Positions 57,605 to 64,000 of a stretch of DNA of 64,000 nucleotides are shown here, piece after piece. Where the stretch lies: positions 1 to 64,000 of the forward strand of contig NZ_KB908264.1 of NCBI RefSeq assembly GCF_000382405.1. Direction: 5' to 3'. The DNA is from Mycobacterium sp. 141 (lineage in GTDB: Bacteria > Actinomycetota > Actinomycetes > Mycobacteriales > Mycobacteriaceae). The translations under genes were made by a program, and so were the position numbers. Positions within the stretch are counted from its first letter, which is position 1; each line of letters begins with the position of its first letter. The notes beneath the pieces were generated by a model. It worked only from the letters and a program-made list of their open reading frames with translations, made no database searches and was not told the origin of the DNA.

Positions 57605-57850
57605 TCAATATGTTCGCAGGACCGTATCGGCTTCCCGCAGCAGCTGCAAAGCCTTGTCACGCTTGTCTTCGGCCTTCTCGCGTCGTATACGACGAGCCAC
57701 TTCGGGCCGCAGGTTCCTTACCGCTTGTCGGGCAGCCTCCTTGGCTACCACTTGCCGCACATAATCACCGGGCACATCCAGGCGCACCGTGATAGCAGCG
57801 GTGCAGTAACCCTGATTGCGTAGCTGCACAATACGTTCCCGCTCGAACAT
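57605..57850 (-). CDS. Small HTH protein
   Basis: An 81-residue basic protein: ERIVQLRNQGYCTAAITVRLDVPGDYVRQVV reads as a helix-turn-helix, followed by a charged helix (RRIRREKAEDKRDKALQLL). The ATG at 57850 overlaps the preceding stop (TGATG). It is the last gene of a coupled set of four on the minus strand. Confidence 0.6.
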   Translation of the reverse strand: MFERERIVQLRNQGYCTAAITVRLDVPGDYVRQVVAKEAARQAVRNLRPEVARRIRREKAEDKRDKALQLLREADTVLRTY

Positions 57851-58581
57851 CACCACTCCACACGCGGAACGCGCTTGCCCTTATCGATCCATTTATGCAG
57901 CGGCCCAGCATAGTTCGGGTGTCCGTAGCGCACCCAACTTAGGGCATCCAGGCACTCGTCGCAGACCTTCCACGCAAACACGTACTCTCCGCGCTTGTAC
58001 ACCAGTGTCATCAGTGCAGGGGTTGCCTGATGGTCGTAGCAGCGGTCCAACAGGTGAACATCGCACTTGTAGAGGCTGCCCAGAGCCTCCCCCAAATAGC
58101 CCTGCCAGTCATACGGCGTCTCTAGGGCCACCGCGTGCTTGGTGCGGTAGGTCAGCACATACAGCCGCGTAGCCGTCAGAGGGTCACTTTCTATGTAGCC
58201 CGGTGAACGCCGAACATCCAGCAACAGTTCGTCTTCCACAGAGCAGTCTTTCTGGTACTGCTTGAACCGGTCTGCAGCCAACATCTGAAGGATCATGTCC
58301 CCCTGCGGCACCAGTTTGCCGGTGGCGGGGTTTGCCTGGTCGTGAGTGTCGAAGACCTTGAGCTCGCAGTAGTCGCCGTTCTTGTCCAGCGCACCACAGA
58401 TGTGGATCGCCGCCACTGCCGCCATAGCTTCCGCGTATGCGTTGGCCTCACGCTTCTGCGCGTCGGTAAATGGTTGCCACGGTATGCCGGACTTGACGGC
58501 ACCGGCCCGCAGTGCAGCACTGACACGGCCCTCAAGGTCAGGGTCGAATTCGTCGTCAAGGTCAAAATCGTTGTCGGTCAT
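57850..58581 (-). CDS. Hypothetical protein with scattered Cys pairs
   Basis: A 243-residue protein, acidic at the N-terminus (TDNDFDLDDEFDPDLEG), with Cys-containing segments HICGALDKNGDYCELK and WKVCDECLDALSWVRYGHP that may bind zinc. No family recognised. The ATG at 58581 overlaps the upstream stop by one base (TGATG) and has GGAGG 5 nt before it. Confidence 0.6.
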   Translation of the reverse strand: MTDNDFDLDDEFDPDLEGRVSAALRAGAVKSGIPWQPFTDAQKREANAYAEAMAAVAAIHICGALDKNGDYCELKVFDTHDQANPATGKLVPQGDMILQMLAADRFKQYQKDCSVEDELLLDVRRSPGYIESDPLTATRLYVLTYRTKHAVALETPYDWQGYLGEALGSLYKCDVHLLDRCYDHQATPALMTLVYKRGEYVFAWKVCDECLDALSWVRYGHPNYAGPLHKWIDKGKRVPRVEW

Positions 58582-58895
58582 CATTCCTCCCACAGAAGCG
58601 GAACGTCACTTATTGCGTTGTCGTCTCGGTGTTCACCACTAGCGCGGTTCACAATGTGCGGTTCGGACACATTGCGTTTGGTCTGTTTCACGGCAAGAGC
58701 CGCACGTAGGTCCACGCGGTACATGCGCACGTCCTTACCGACACCACACGACGCAGAGGCGTCGAAACACACGTGGTTGCCGTACCAGCGGTGACTGTGA
58801 AGCATGTTGCAGTGCGGGCAGCGAACCGTGAACCGGCCTTGACCTTCGCCGCTTAGTTGCAACGAAAACAGCGGTACAACAGGGTAGTTCGGCAT
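58581..58895 (-). CDS. Small zinc-ribbon-like protein
   Basis: A 104-residue protein: FTVRCPHCNMLHSHRWYG, then HVCFDASASCG, gives a C-x2-C-(x3)H-x-H and Cys pattern typical of a zinc ribbon. Coupled on both sides by one-base TGATG overlaps. It may act in DNA or RNA binding. No family recognised. Confidence 0.6.
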   Translation of the reverse strand: MPNYPVVPLFSLQLSGEGQGRFTVRCPHCNMLHSHRWYGNHVCFDASASCGVGKDVRMYRVDLRAALAVKQTKRNVSEPHIVNRASGEHRDDNAISDVPLLWEE

Positions 58896-59098
58896 CACAG
58901 GGCCTCAATCAAGGCGTCCAGAGCTTCACGGATCCAATAGCCCTTGCGGCCTACGATCTTCGGACGAGACAGCTTGCCCGTGATATAGGCGTGGTACTTG
59001 ACCGTCTCCACCGTGGCCGACGTGAACCCAAGGCTGTTCAGGTAGCGTGCGGCGTCGTGTAAGTCCAGAAACTTCGGGAACGACGCGGTTCGTGTCAT
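58895..59098 (-). CDS. Excisionase-type HTH protein
   Basis: A 67-residue protein: FLDLHDAARYLNSLGFTSATVETVKYHAYITGKLSRPKIVGRKGYWIREALD is laid out like MerR/AlpA-type excisionases (two helices, wing, then a helix ending DALIEAL). It heads the coupled minus-strand set. It may be a recombination directionality factor or an activator of the element, as AlpA-like proteins are in satellites. Confidence 0.7.
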   Translation of the reverse strand: MTRTASFPKFLDLHDAARYLNSLGFTSATVETVKYHAYITGKLSRPKIVGRKGYWIREALDALIEAL

Positions 59099-59354
59099 GG
59101 CTGTATTGCGCTCTCGGCCTTAGAGACGGCGTAGCCGTCGATGACTCCATTGGTTTACGAAAGTGACTGCAGCACATGGCCGCTGGAGCCCATGATAGCC
59201 CACGCCAGCCCGCGTGTCCGCACGTCAACGACGTGATGCGCGGCCAACTCCGATGGGGTATATAGGTATTCACGGGCATGGTGAAAGCCCTGTAAGTCTC
59301 CCCGAGGTCAACTGGTGACGCCGCGAAGCAGCGAAGCTGCCAGCACCGCACCGC

Positions 59355-59399
59355 TACCTTGCGGGTTGGCACACCTTTCAGTTCCCGGCCCGCAAGGTA
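59355..59399 (+). promoter_or_regulatory. Leader hairpin of the capsid operon
   Basis: TACCTTGCGGG at 59355-59365 pairs perfectly with CCCGCAAGGTA at 59389-59399 around a 23-nt loop; the structure ends 38 bp before the capsid ATG. It could be an attenuator, an anti-termination site or a protein-binding dyad. The rest of the 339-bp gap to the divergent excisionase gene holds no recognised gene. Confidence 0.5.
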
Positions 59400-59437
59400 T
59401 GACGGTCACCACGTGAAACCTATACGGAGACAACGAA

Positions 59438-60655
59438 ATGACCACTCTCACCACTCCACGCACTGCTGAGGCACTTGTTGCCGAAGCTTCGTCTTCCTTT
59501 GACCTTCAGTCACTCTGGAATCTGGCACCGTACGGCGCCGAAGGCGGCTACCTCACGGAAGGCGATGCACTTCCCCGCGTGACGCAGACCGTCGACAACG
59601 TCGATCTCAACACCATCTGGCTCGAAATGCAGACCGCGCTTGCGGAATGGAACACCCATCGCAGTGCGATTGTGGACCTGATTTCCTACTGGCACACCAG
59701 CAGTGCCGACGCGATCAGCCAGGGACTCAACGAACAAAGCTTCGAGCGGTCCTCTGAGTTCGGCGAGCCCGAAGGTCTTCGACCGCCGACAGAACACGTG
59801 TTACTTGGCTACACCTTCGAGGACTACGACCGGGCCGCCCGCTTCACCTGGAAGGCGTTGCGAGACATGGACTCACGACAGGTGCGTGCCGTACACGACG
59901 GCGCGATGAACAGCGACAACCGGCTCGTCACAGGAACCATTCTCCAGCGGTTGTTCTCGCCGGAACCGGAGGACAACGGCCAAGGAATCGGAGCCTACGG
60001 CTTGTGGTCGGCGGACGGCATGGTTCCACCACCGTACCTGGGCCGCACCTTCGACGGAAATCACAGCCACTACCGCACAACCGGCGCCGTGGATATCGAC
60101 TCCGGCGACCTGCTGGAAGCCGTCAAGAACATTCGCGAGCACGGTTACGGCTTGGTCGACTCCAACCAGCAGCTCATCGCCCTGGTCAACGAACGCGAAA
60201 GCGAAGTAATCCAGAGCTTTAGGGCCAACGTCGAGAACAACAACGACCAGACCAGCAAGTGGGACTTCCTGCCCGCCACCAATCAACCCAGCTTCATCCT
60301 GCAGGGAGCCGGTGAGCTGGTCGGCAATCTGCCACCCGGCGAAGTGTTCGGCCTACCAACAGTAGGCAAATGGGGTCCGGTCTGGATCGTGGAGACCCAG
60401 TACGTCCCAGCAGGCTATTTCGCCGTTGTCGCATCCAGCGGCCCACGTAGCACCACCAACCCCATTGGCGTGCGCGAGCACACCAACGCCACCTATCGCG
60501 GCCTGCGACAGCTCCCCGGCAGCAACGCCACGTATCCCTTGACCGAAAGTTTCTACACCCGTGCGTTCGGTGTCGGCACTCGCCACCGTGGAGCAGCAGC
60601 GGTGTACCAACTCAAGGCAACCGGCAGCTACGACGTGCCGGCCATCCCGCGCTAA
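59438..60655 (+). CDS. Probable HK97-type major capsid protein
   Basis: A 405-residue soluble protein. Segments such as GYTFEDYDRAARFTWKALRD, NRLVTGTILQRLFSP, YGLWSADGMVPPPYLG, HSHYRTTGAVDIDSGD and GFGVGTRHRGAAAVYQL are patterns I recall from a group of actinobacterial phage major capsid proteins of the HK97 fold. An encapsulin would be shorter (about 265-280 residues) and lacks these. GGAGA lies 8 nt before the ATG. It stands first in a three-gene operon with a long leader and no packaging or protease genes nearby. The family assignment needs a structure or profile search. Confidence 0.6.
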   Translation: MTTLTTPRTAEALVAEASSSFDLQSLWNLAPYGAEGGYLTEGDALPRVTQTVDNVDLNTIWLEMQTALAEWNTHRSAIVDLISYWHTSSADAISQGLNEQSFERSSEFGEPEGLRPPTEHVLLGYTFEDYDRAARFTWKALRDMDSRQVRAVHDGAMNSDNRLVTGTILQRLFSPEPEDNGQGIGAYGLWSADGMVPPPYLGRTFDGNHSHYRTTGAVDIDSGDLLEAVKNIREHGYGLVDSNQQLIALVNERESEVIQSFRANVENNNDQTSKWDFLPATNQPSFILQGAGELVGNLPPGEVFGLPTVGKWGPVWIVETQYVPAGYFAVVASSGPRSTTNPIGVREHTNATYRGLRQLPGSNATYPLTESFYTRAFGVGTRHRGAAAVYQLKATGSYDVPAIPR

Positions 60656-60810
60656 TGAATCGGGAATCGCCGCTCACAGCGGCCCAATGGCTTGCGGTCA
60701 ATCTGGCTGACGTGCTCGTGGCCGTCGCACAGGCCGGTGCCACGCTTGCCGGCTCGAATGCTGACGACGACTCGGTGCAAGTAGATCCTCGCCTTCAGGA
60801 AGGCTCGTAA
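60655..60810 (+). CDS. 51-residue ORF in the capsid operon
   Basis: It starts MNRESPLTAAQWLAVNLADV. The ATG overlaps the capsid stop (TAATG), so translation is coupled. The N-terminal half is an amphipathic helix and the C-terminus is acidic. It may be a head-decoration or scaffold-like helper, but there is no family evidence. Confidence 0.5.
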   Translation: MNRESPLTAAQWLAVNLADVLVAVAQAGATLAGSNADDDSVQVDPRLQEGS

Positions 60811-60811
60811 G

Positions 60812-61024
60812 ATGCCGGGACTGTCTGACTACAACACCCGTGGCCCGCTGGACATGGACCAGCTCGACGATGAGGCATCCGAATACAGCTGGGGGTCGGG
60901 TCTGGTCCCAAAAGGCCGGGAAAACGCGCCACCGAGCGAGGGTGGCAGGTATCACGGTCGTCAAGCAACAGTAGATGATCCGACTGACCGCATCGTGCAG
61001 ATAAGCCGCGACAGGCGTATCTAG
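60812..61024 (+). CDS. 70-residue ORF in the capsid operon
   Basis: It starts MPGLSDYNTRGPLDMDQLDD and is hydrophilic with mixed charge and likely disordered. The ATG is one base after the previous stop. It is the third and last gene of the capsid operon. No family recognised. Confidence 0.5.
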   Translation: MPGLSDYNTRGPLDMDQLDDEASEYSWGSGLVPKGRENAPPSEGGRYHGRQATVDDPTDRIVQISRDRRI

Positions 61025-61154
61025 ACGGGCCGCGCACGGTTGTTCGAGAAGGACCGTGGTGCGCGCCGCATCCAACCGTGAACAGTGGAATCGCCCTCCA
61101 CTCAACGGCAGGCCGGAAAGTGCTCACCGGCACACCAGTTCACCGGTTCGCTGA

Positions 61155-61195
61155 CTTGACCGCTAGGTGTTTCGTCCTCGTACCTGGCGGTCAAG
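61155..61195 (+). terminator. 14-bp hairpin downstream of the capsid operon
   Basis: CTTGACCGCTAGGT (61155-61168) pairs with ACCTGGCGGTCAAG (61182-61195) with one mismatch around a 13-nt loop. It lies 130 bp after the last capsid-operon gene, in the gap before the convergent genes. Confidence 0.6.
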
Positions 61196-61271
61196 TGCTA
61201 TTCGGGGTGCAACTATGACCAGGGGGTGCTATGGAGTTGTCAAGCAGCGCACCGTCATTAACGGCATGTGG

Positions 61272-61326
61272 TGCCAGCTAGGGAATCGGACCCTAGTTCG
61301 GCTTGTCGCCGAAAACCGTTCTGGCA
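61272..61326. ncRNA. Candidate compact three-helix structured RNA/DNA element
   Basis: Three 6-bp perfect helices adjoin without gaps: P1 TGCCAG (61272-61277) with CTGGCA (61321-61326), P2 CTAGGG (61278-61283) with CCCTAG (61291-61296) and a 7-nt loop, P3 TTCGGC (61297-61302) with GCCGAA (61308-61313) and a 5-nt loop, then 7 unpaired nt before P1'. This makes a three-way junction of 55 nt. The strand is unknown. It lies 14 bp from the convergent gene's stop. It could be an RNA (tRNA-like or regulatory), a transcript end, or a packaging or origin signal. Confidence 0.4.
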
Positions 61327-61340
61327 GTTGACTTACATGG

Positions 61341-61757
61341 CTAGAACATCGGCTCCTCGCCGTCAAGATCCACAACCTCAACGATGGCCGCTTGACGAGC
61401 GATCTTGATACCGAACTCCTTACCGATGCCGTTTGGTCGTCTGACGAGCCTTTCGAGCGTGATCTTCACCAAATCACCTGGTGACGGGTCCGCCGCACGA
61501 AGTGCCCGCTTCAGAGACTCTTGAGCAACATCGAGTTGAACCACCTCCCCCTCATCATGCGTGGTCCGACCCTTGCTACTGATCGAATCCGCAGGCTCGG
61601 CGAGCTCGATGGTGATCGACGGGCACGTCTTACCGTTGAAGTCCTGCCCGGTGTCGATGCCGTACTCCAACACCCTGCCGGTGACGTGCTGCCCGACTTC
61701 TTGCCCCCAGCTGATGTACGCACCGCGCGGAACGACGACCTCTTCCCACACTGTCAT
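61341..61757 (-). CDS. Element protein, possible nucleic-acid-binding (OB-like)
   Basis: A 138-residue protein beginning MTVWEEVVVPRGAYISWG. The beta-rich pattern with ITIELAEPAD, GDLVKITLERLVRRPNGIG and KIARQAAIVEVVDLDGEEPMF suggests an OB-fold-like domain such as single-strand DNA-binding proteins, with an acidic tip ending in Phe. This is an inference from pattern only. It overlaps the upstream 66-residue gene by 4 bp (ATGA). Confidence 0.5.
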   Translation of the reverse strand: MTVWEEVVVPRGAYISWGQEVGQHVTGRVLEYGIDTGQDFNGKTCPSITIELAEPADSISSKGRTTHDEGEVVQLDVAQESLKRALRAADPSPGDLVKITLERLVRRPNGIGKEFGIKIARQAAIVEVVDLDGEEPMF

Positions 61758-61954
61758 TGGTCGATCTCCCGTTCGGCGTTCCATGACGTTTCGATGTACT
61801 CGAGCCACTTGATCAGCGGCAGCAACCTGAGCATCTGATCTTCAGTAATTTCCAACCTTCCGCTGAAATCCATCTGCTCGAATTGGTAGCCGAGGTTCGG
61901 CAGCACGTTTCCTGCATCCACAAGCAGGCGAGTGGGTATCTCGGTGTAAAGCAT
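61754..61954 (-). CDS. 66-residue element protein
   Basis: It starts MLYTEIPTRLLVDAGNVLP and contains QMLRLLPLIKWLEYIETSW. AGGAGG lies 5 nt before the ATG. A TATATT -10-like hexamer with TGCC upstream is about 90 bp before it. No family recognised. With the 138-residue gene it forms a separate leftward operon at the right end of the element. Confidence 0.5.
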   Translation of the reverse strand: MLYTEIPTRLLVDAGNVLPNLGYQFEQMDFSGRLEITEDQMLRLLPLIKWLEYIETSWNAEREIDQ

Positions 61955-62058
61955 CAGTCCTCCTGTTCTGTTCATAGGCGGCACCTTGCCGCAACTTCAC
62001 GGTATGCAAGGGAATCTTTGCTACGCAATAGTTTTGGGCAGGAATATAGGCAGGTAAA

Positions 62059-62312
62059 GCGTCTATTAGCAGCGGAATTGCTCTGCCCGATCTATTAGCT
62101 GCCGTAGGGCGCTGGGCACCGTCGAGAGGCTGAATTCGTGTTTCGCGATCAAAGAGCCGCTGCTTTGTCCGCAGCGGCCGTTTCCGGCCCGGTTTGGTCG
62201 GTCGCGCCGTCCGGCACGTGACGACGGTGCGCCGTGCGCTGGTGTTGCCCGTGTCAGCGTCGGTCGACTTAAGTCAACTGACTGCTGACGCGGTGCTGAC
62301 GCGACGGCCGAA
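62059..62312. repeat. Right subterminal repeats, probable integrase arm sites
   Basis: GCGTCTATTAGCAGCGG (62059-62075) and CCGATCTATTAGCTGCC (62087-62103) are variants of the left-end ATTAGC repeats, in the same orientation. CTGCTGACGCGGTGCTGACG from 62282 repeats the second left-end motif. The remaining sequence in this 387-bp gap before the tRNA has no recognised gene. Confidence 0.55.
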
Positions 62313-62370
62313 AGTGTGGGCAACCGCTCATCTGTTCGAGACGAAAAACGCCTCTACCTGCACGTTCCCT

Positions 62371-62399
62371 GTGCCCCCAGTCGGACTCGAACCGACACT
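62371..62399. repeat. Right attachment core within tRNA-Leu
   Basis: 29 bp identical to 48581-48609; it includes the 3' end of the tRNA gene, so integration preserves the complete tRNA. Confidence 0.85.
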
Positions 62400-62445
62400 T
62401 GGCGGATTTTAAGTCCGCTGCCTCTGCCAATTGGGCTATGGGGGC
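62372..62445 (-). tRNA. tRNA-Leu (anticodon TAA)
   Basis: The minus strand folds as a cloverleaf: 7-bp acceptor GCCCCCA/TGGGGGC plus discriminator A, 3-bp D stem, anticodon stem GCGGA/TCCGC with loop CTTAAAA (anticodon TAA), 5-nt variable loop and T stem GTCGG/CCGAC with TTCGAGT. CCA is not encoded. The variable arm is short, unlike most tRNA-Leu, so identity rests on the anticodon. Confidence 0.88.
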
Positions 62446-62721
62446 GTCAAACGTCGATAGCACGGTACCGGGCACATCTTGGCCCCGACCACGCAGGTTG
62501 GGCATCACTTACAACACCAGAGGCAGACCGTCAAAAGTTTTGACGCTCCCAACATGAACACTCCGCCAAGAAGCCCTGGCCGACTCGTCGGCTCATGCTT
62601 GAACACAGCCGGCGCAAGAGGGCGGGGACACGCTGGCGAGCAGCATTGCTGCTGTAATTACAGCAGTGGCAGAACGGATCTCGACACTATTGAGTCCAAG
62701 TGCGATACGCAGGGGGCTCGG

Positions 62722-62938
62722 TTCGACAGGTACGTGACCGATCCGATCCAGCGGATGTGGGCACCGTATCTGCCCTACCTGGCGATCATCGAACACGTGG
62801 GCCGCAAGTCAGGTGCGCAATCCGAATTGGGTGCGCAACGTCGAAGCCGCCCACGCGGCCGGGGTGATCCACCGGGGCAAGCACTACCGGCTGGCCGATC
62901 CCAAGGTCCTGCCCCGTGACTCCCCTGCCCTGCCCTGA
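62722..62938 (+). pseudogene. Deazaflavin-dependent nitroreductase remnant
   Basis: Two frames give pieces of a Ddn/DUF385 protein: RYVTDPIQRMWAPYLPYLAI then EHVGRKSG in one frame, and NPNWVRNVEAAHAAGVIHRG, KHYRLADP in the next. The middle is deleted and no start is visible. The reading ends at 62938. It sits just beyond the tRNA insertion site. Confidence 0.6.
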
Positions 62939-63690
62939 GCCGGTTCGGCCAACACGGTGACCACGGGCCGCGGGAACCGCAGGGTCGCGCACACATCATC
63001 GAGCGTCTCCTCGACCGAGGTCGTAACTTCGGCAAGATCGCCGAAGGTGAAACCGTGCCCGCCCAACCCGATCCGGGTCAGTACCGCACCGTGGTCGCGG
63101 CGGATCTGCGCCATCTCGGCCAGCATGTCGCCAATGGCCGCCGGATAGCTGAGGAAGTGGGGCTCGTCAGGCCCGATCTCGCTGTACAGGCCCACCAGAT
63201 CCAGTCTCGGACAATCCAATACGGCGCTGTACCCCTCGGTGGCCTCGTGCGTGTCGAAGCCGAATCCGACGCCCTCGCCGCGGCGTGTCACCCCAACCAG
63301 CACTCGCTGCTTGCGGCCACTCGCCGACGCCAACTGCTCGATCTGGTAGCGGGAATCGATCACTACCCGACCGACGCCGAGATTGACTGTACAGAACAAT
63401 AATTCGTTGGCCTTCAACCCGCCGGCGTGAACCGTCATGCGCATGGGCAGAATACCGGCCGCGAGGGCAGTCCCCAGTTCCCGGCTGGTGCGAATACCTA
63501 CGGTCACCCCTTGATCCCGGGCCCACCGCGCGACTGCCTCGTCGGCGAGCACTGAAGCCGGAAGCGCTGATTCGACCGTACCCAGGGACCGTTGGGTGCT
63601 CGCGCAGCGGCGCACCGCTTCCGATTCGGCCGGTGGCCGCGTTGCCGTGTGCCGCCTGAGCACCGACGCCGGCAGGGTGGCCGAAACCAT
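62884..63690 (-). pseudogene. 3'-truncated PLP decarboxylase-like gene
   Basis: About 268 residues with the pattern of group IV Orn/DAP/Arg decarboxylases: SVLADEAVARWARDQGVTVGIRTSRELGTALAAGI, LKANELLFCTVNLGVGRVVIDSRYQIEQL. Full-length members have about 430-470 residues. Here the frame passes LRFPRPVVTVL and then reads into the neighbouring nitroreductase remnant, so the C-terminal domain is lost. The ATG at 63690 begins MVSATLPASVLRR. Confidence 0.6.
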
Positions 63691-63820
63691 GGACATAACG
63701 ACTGTCGACAGTGTCACCGGAACCTCTTCACCAACCGCGCCCGACCGGATGTCATTGGGCGCCTACCTCCACGATCACTCCGCCGAACAACGCGCGACCA
63801 GTGCTTTTGCGGTCTCTTGA
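63689..63820 (+). CDS. 43-residue small ORF
   Basis: It begins MDITTVDSVTGTSSPTAPD and ends SAFAVS. It overlaps the start of the divergent truncated decarboxylase gene and has GGTGG about 8 nt upstream. Polar composition; weakly supported. Confidence 0.25.
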   Translation: MDITTVDSVTGTSSPTAPDRMSLGAYLHDHSAEQRATSAFAVS

Positions 63821-64000
63821 CGGTTCCGATCCAAACCTTGACACTGCGCTGACGATCGCCCAGTGGGCGTAAAGGACCTGCAGAAATGCCCCCTTGGCCC
63901 GTCGACCAGCCCAATTGACGCCATCTTGACGCATGCGACCCCCGGCAAAACAGGCGGGAGAAAGGAGACCGTAAAGGACTGCGACCCTGGCGTAAAGAAA
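63821..64000. other. Unassigned right edge
   Basis: No gene is recognised. Repeated GCGTAAAG and TTGACGC motifs around 63866, 63914 and 63989 suggest a promoter region of a gene beyond the window. Confidence 0.3.

Larger units (their letters stand above)
48581..62399. mobile_element. 13.8-kb tRNA-Leu-integrated phage-satellite-like element
   Basis: It is bounded by a 29-bp direct repeat (48581-48609 and 62371-62399), the right copy forming the 3' end of tRNA-Leu(TAA). It holds a tyrosine integrase, a serine recombinase, a D5-type primase/helicase, an XRE repressor, an excisionase-like HTH, a zinc-finger protein, a probable major capsid protein, a few small proteins and a restriction-modification cargo. 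No large terminase, portal, protease, tail or lysis gene is visible, so it cannot make particles alone. The gene set recalls capsid-encoding phage satellites and the M. tuberculosis phiRv1/phiRv2 elements. Confidence 0.88.

Noticed and set aside
59438..60655. Encapsulin rather than phage capsid
   Set aside because: The length (405 residues), the recalled capsid segments and the integrase-bearing context fit a phage-type capsid better; no cargo enzyme with a loading peptide is nearby.

Overview
The window is chromosomal DNA of a mycobacterium, most likely a fast-growing Mycolicibacterium. It is GC-rich and carries mycobacterial hallmark genes: the DevR/DevS hypoxia regulators, the mycothiol conjugate amidase Mca, the proline-rich antigen Pra, LpqV, a short-chain Z-prenyl diphosphate synthase and a desA2-phoH2 cluster. 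Gene order across about 4-38 kb follows, in inverted orientation, the M. tuberculosis block running roughly from Rv1096 down to Rv1057. This synteny is recalled, not searched.

Layout. 0-4 kb: a partial Acg-type nitroreductase, devS, devR and a second Acg-type gene with a DosR-like box. 4-11 kb: polysaccharide deacetylase, phoH2 with a probable phoAT antitoxin, desA2, a long-form glyA, a DUF885 protein and coaA. 11-22 kb: membrane proteins, (Z)-farnesyl diphosphate synthase, hemolysin III, mca, greA, a GPP34 protein and metB. 22-34 kb: pra, cbs, lipU, an SGNH hydrolase, fadA3, a Bax-inhibitor protein, two crotonase-family genes, a membrane alpha/beta hydrolase and lpqV. 34-48 kb: fadD14, a reductase, a beta-propeller protein, a glutamine-type ABC importer, a hydroxyacid dehydrogenase, several secreted proteins and two decayed genes (PE-PPE and LppP/LprE type).

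48.58-62.40 kb is a 13.8 kb integrated element in the 3' end of a tRNA-Leu(TAA) gene. Both ends carry a 29-bp identical core and two families of subterminal repeats. Its gene set resembles a phage satellite more than a prophage: tyrosine integrase, serine recombinase, a D5-type primase/helicase with an iteron-like hairpin just downstream, an XRE repressor with a palindromic operator, an excisionase-like HTH protein and a zinc-finger protein. There is also one divergent three-gene operon that begins with a probable HK97-type major capsid protein. I see no large terminase, portal, protease, tail or lysis genes. A cytosine methyltransferase, PD-(D/E)XK nuclease and Vsr repair nuclease sit as cargo between the integrase and the left attachment site.

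After the tRNA lie two gene remnants, a deazaflavin-dependent nitroreductase and a 3'-truncated decarboxylase-like PLP gene. The main points for follow-up are the capsid-only satellite-like element, its repeated promoter block, a compact three-helix structured region, and 27-bp tandem repeats with a common core that were inserted at the 5' ends of two unrelated genes.
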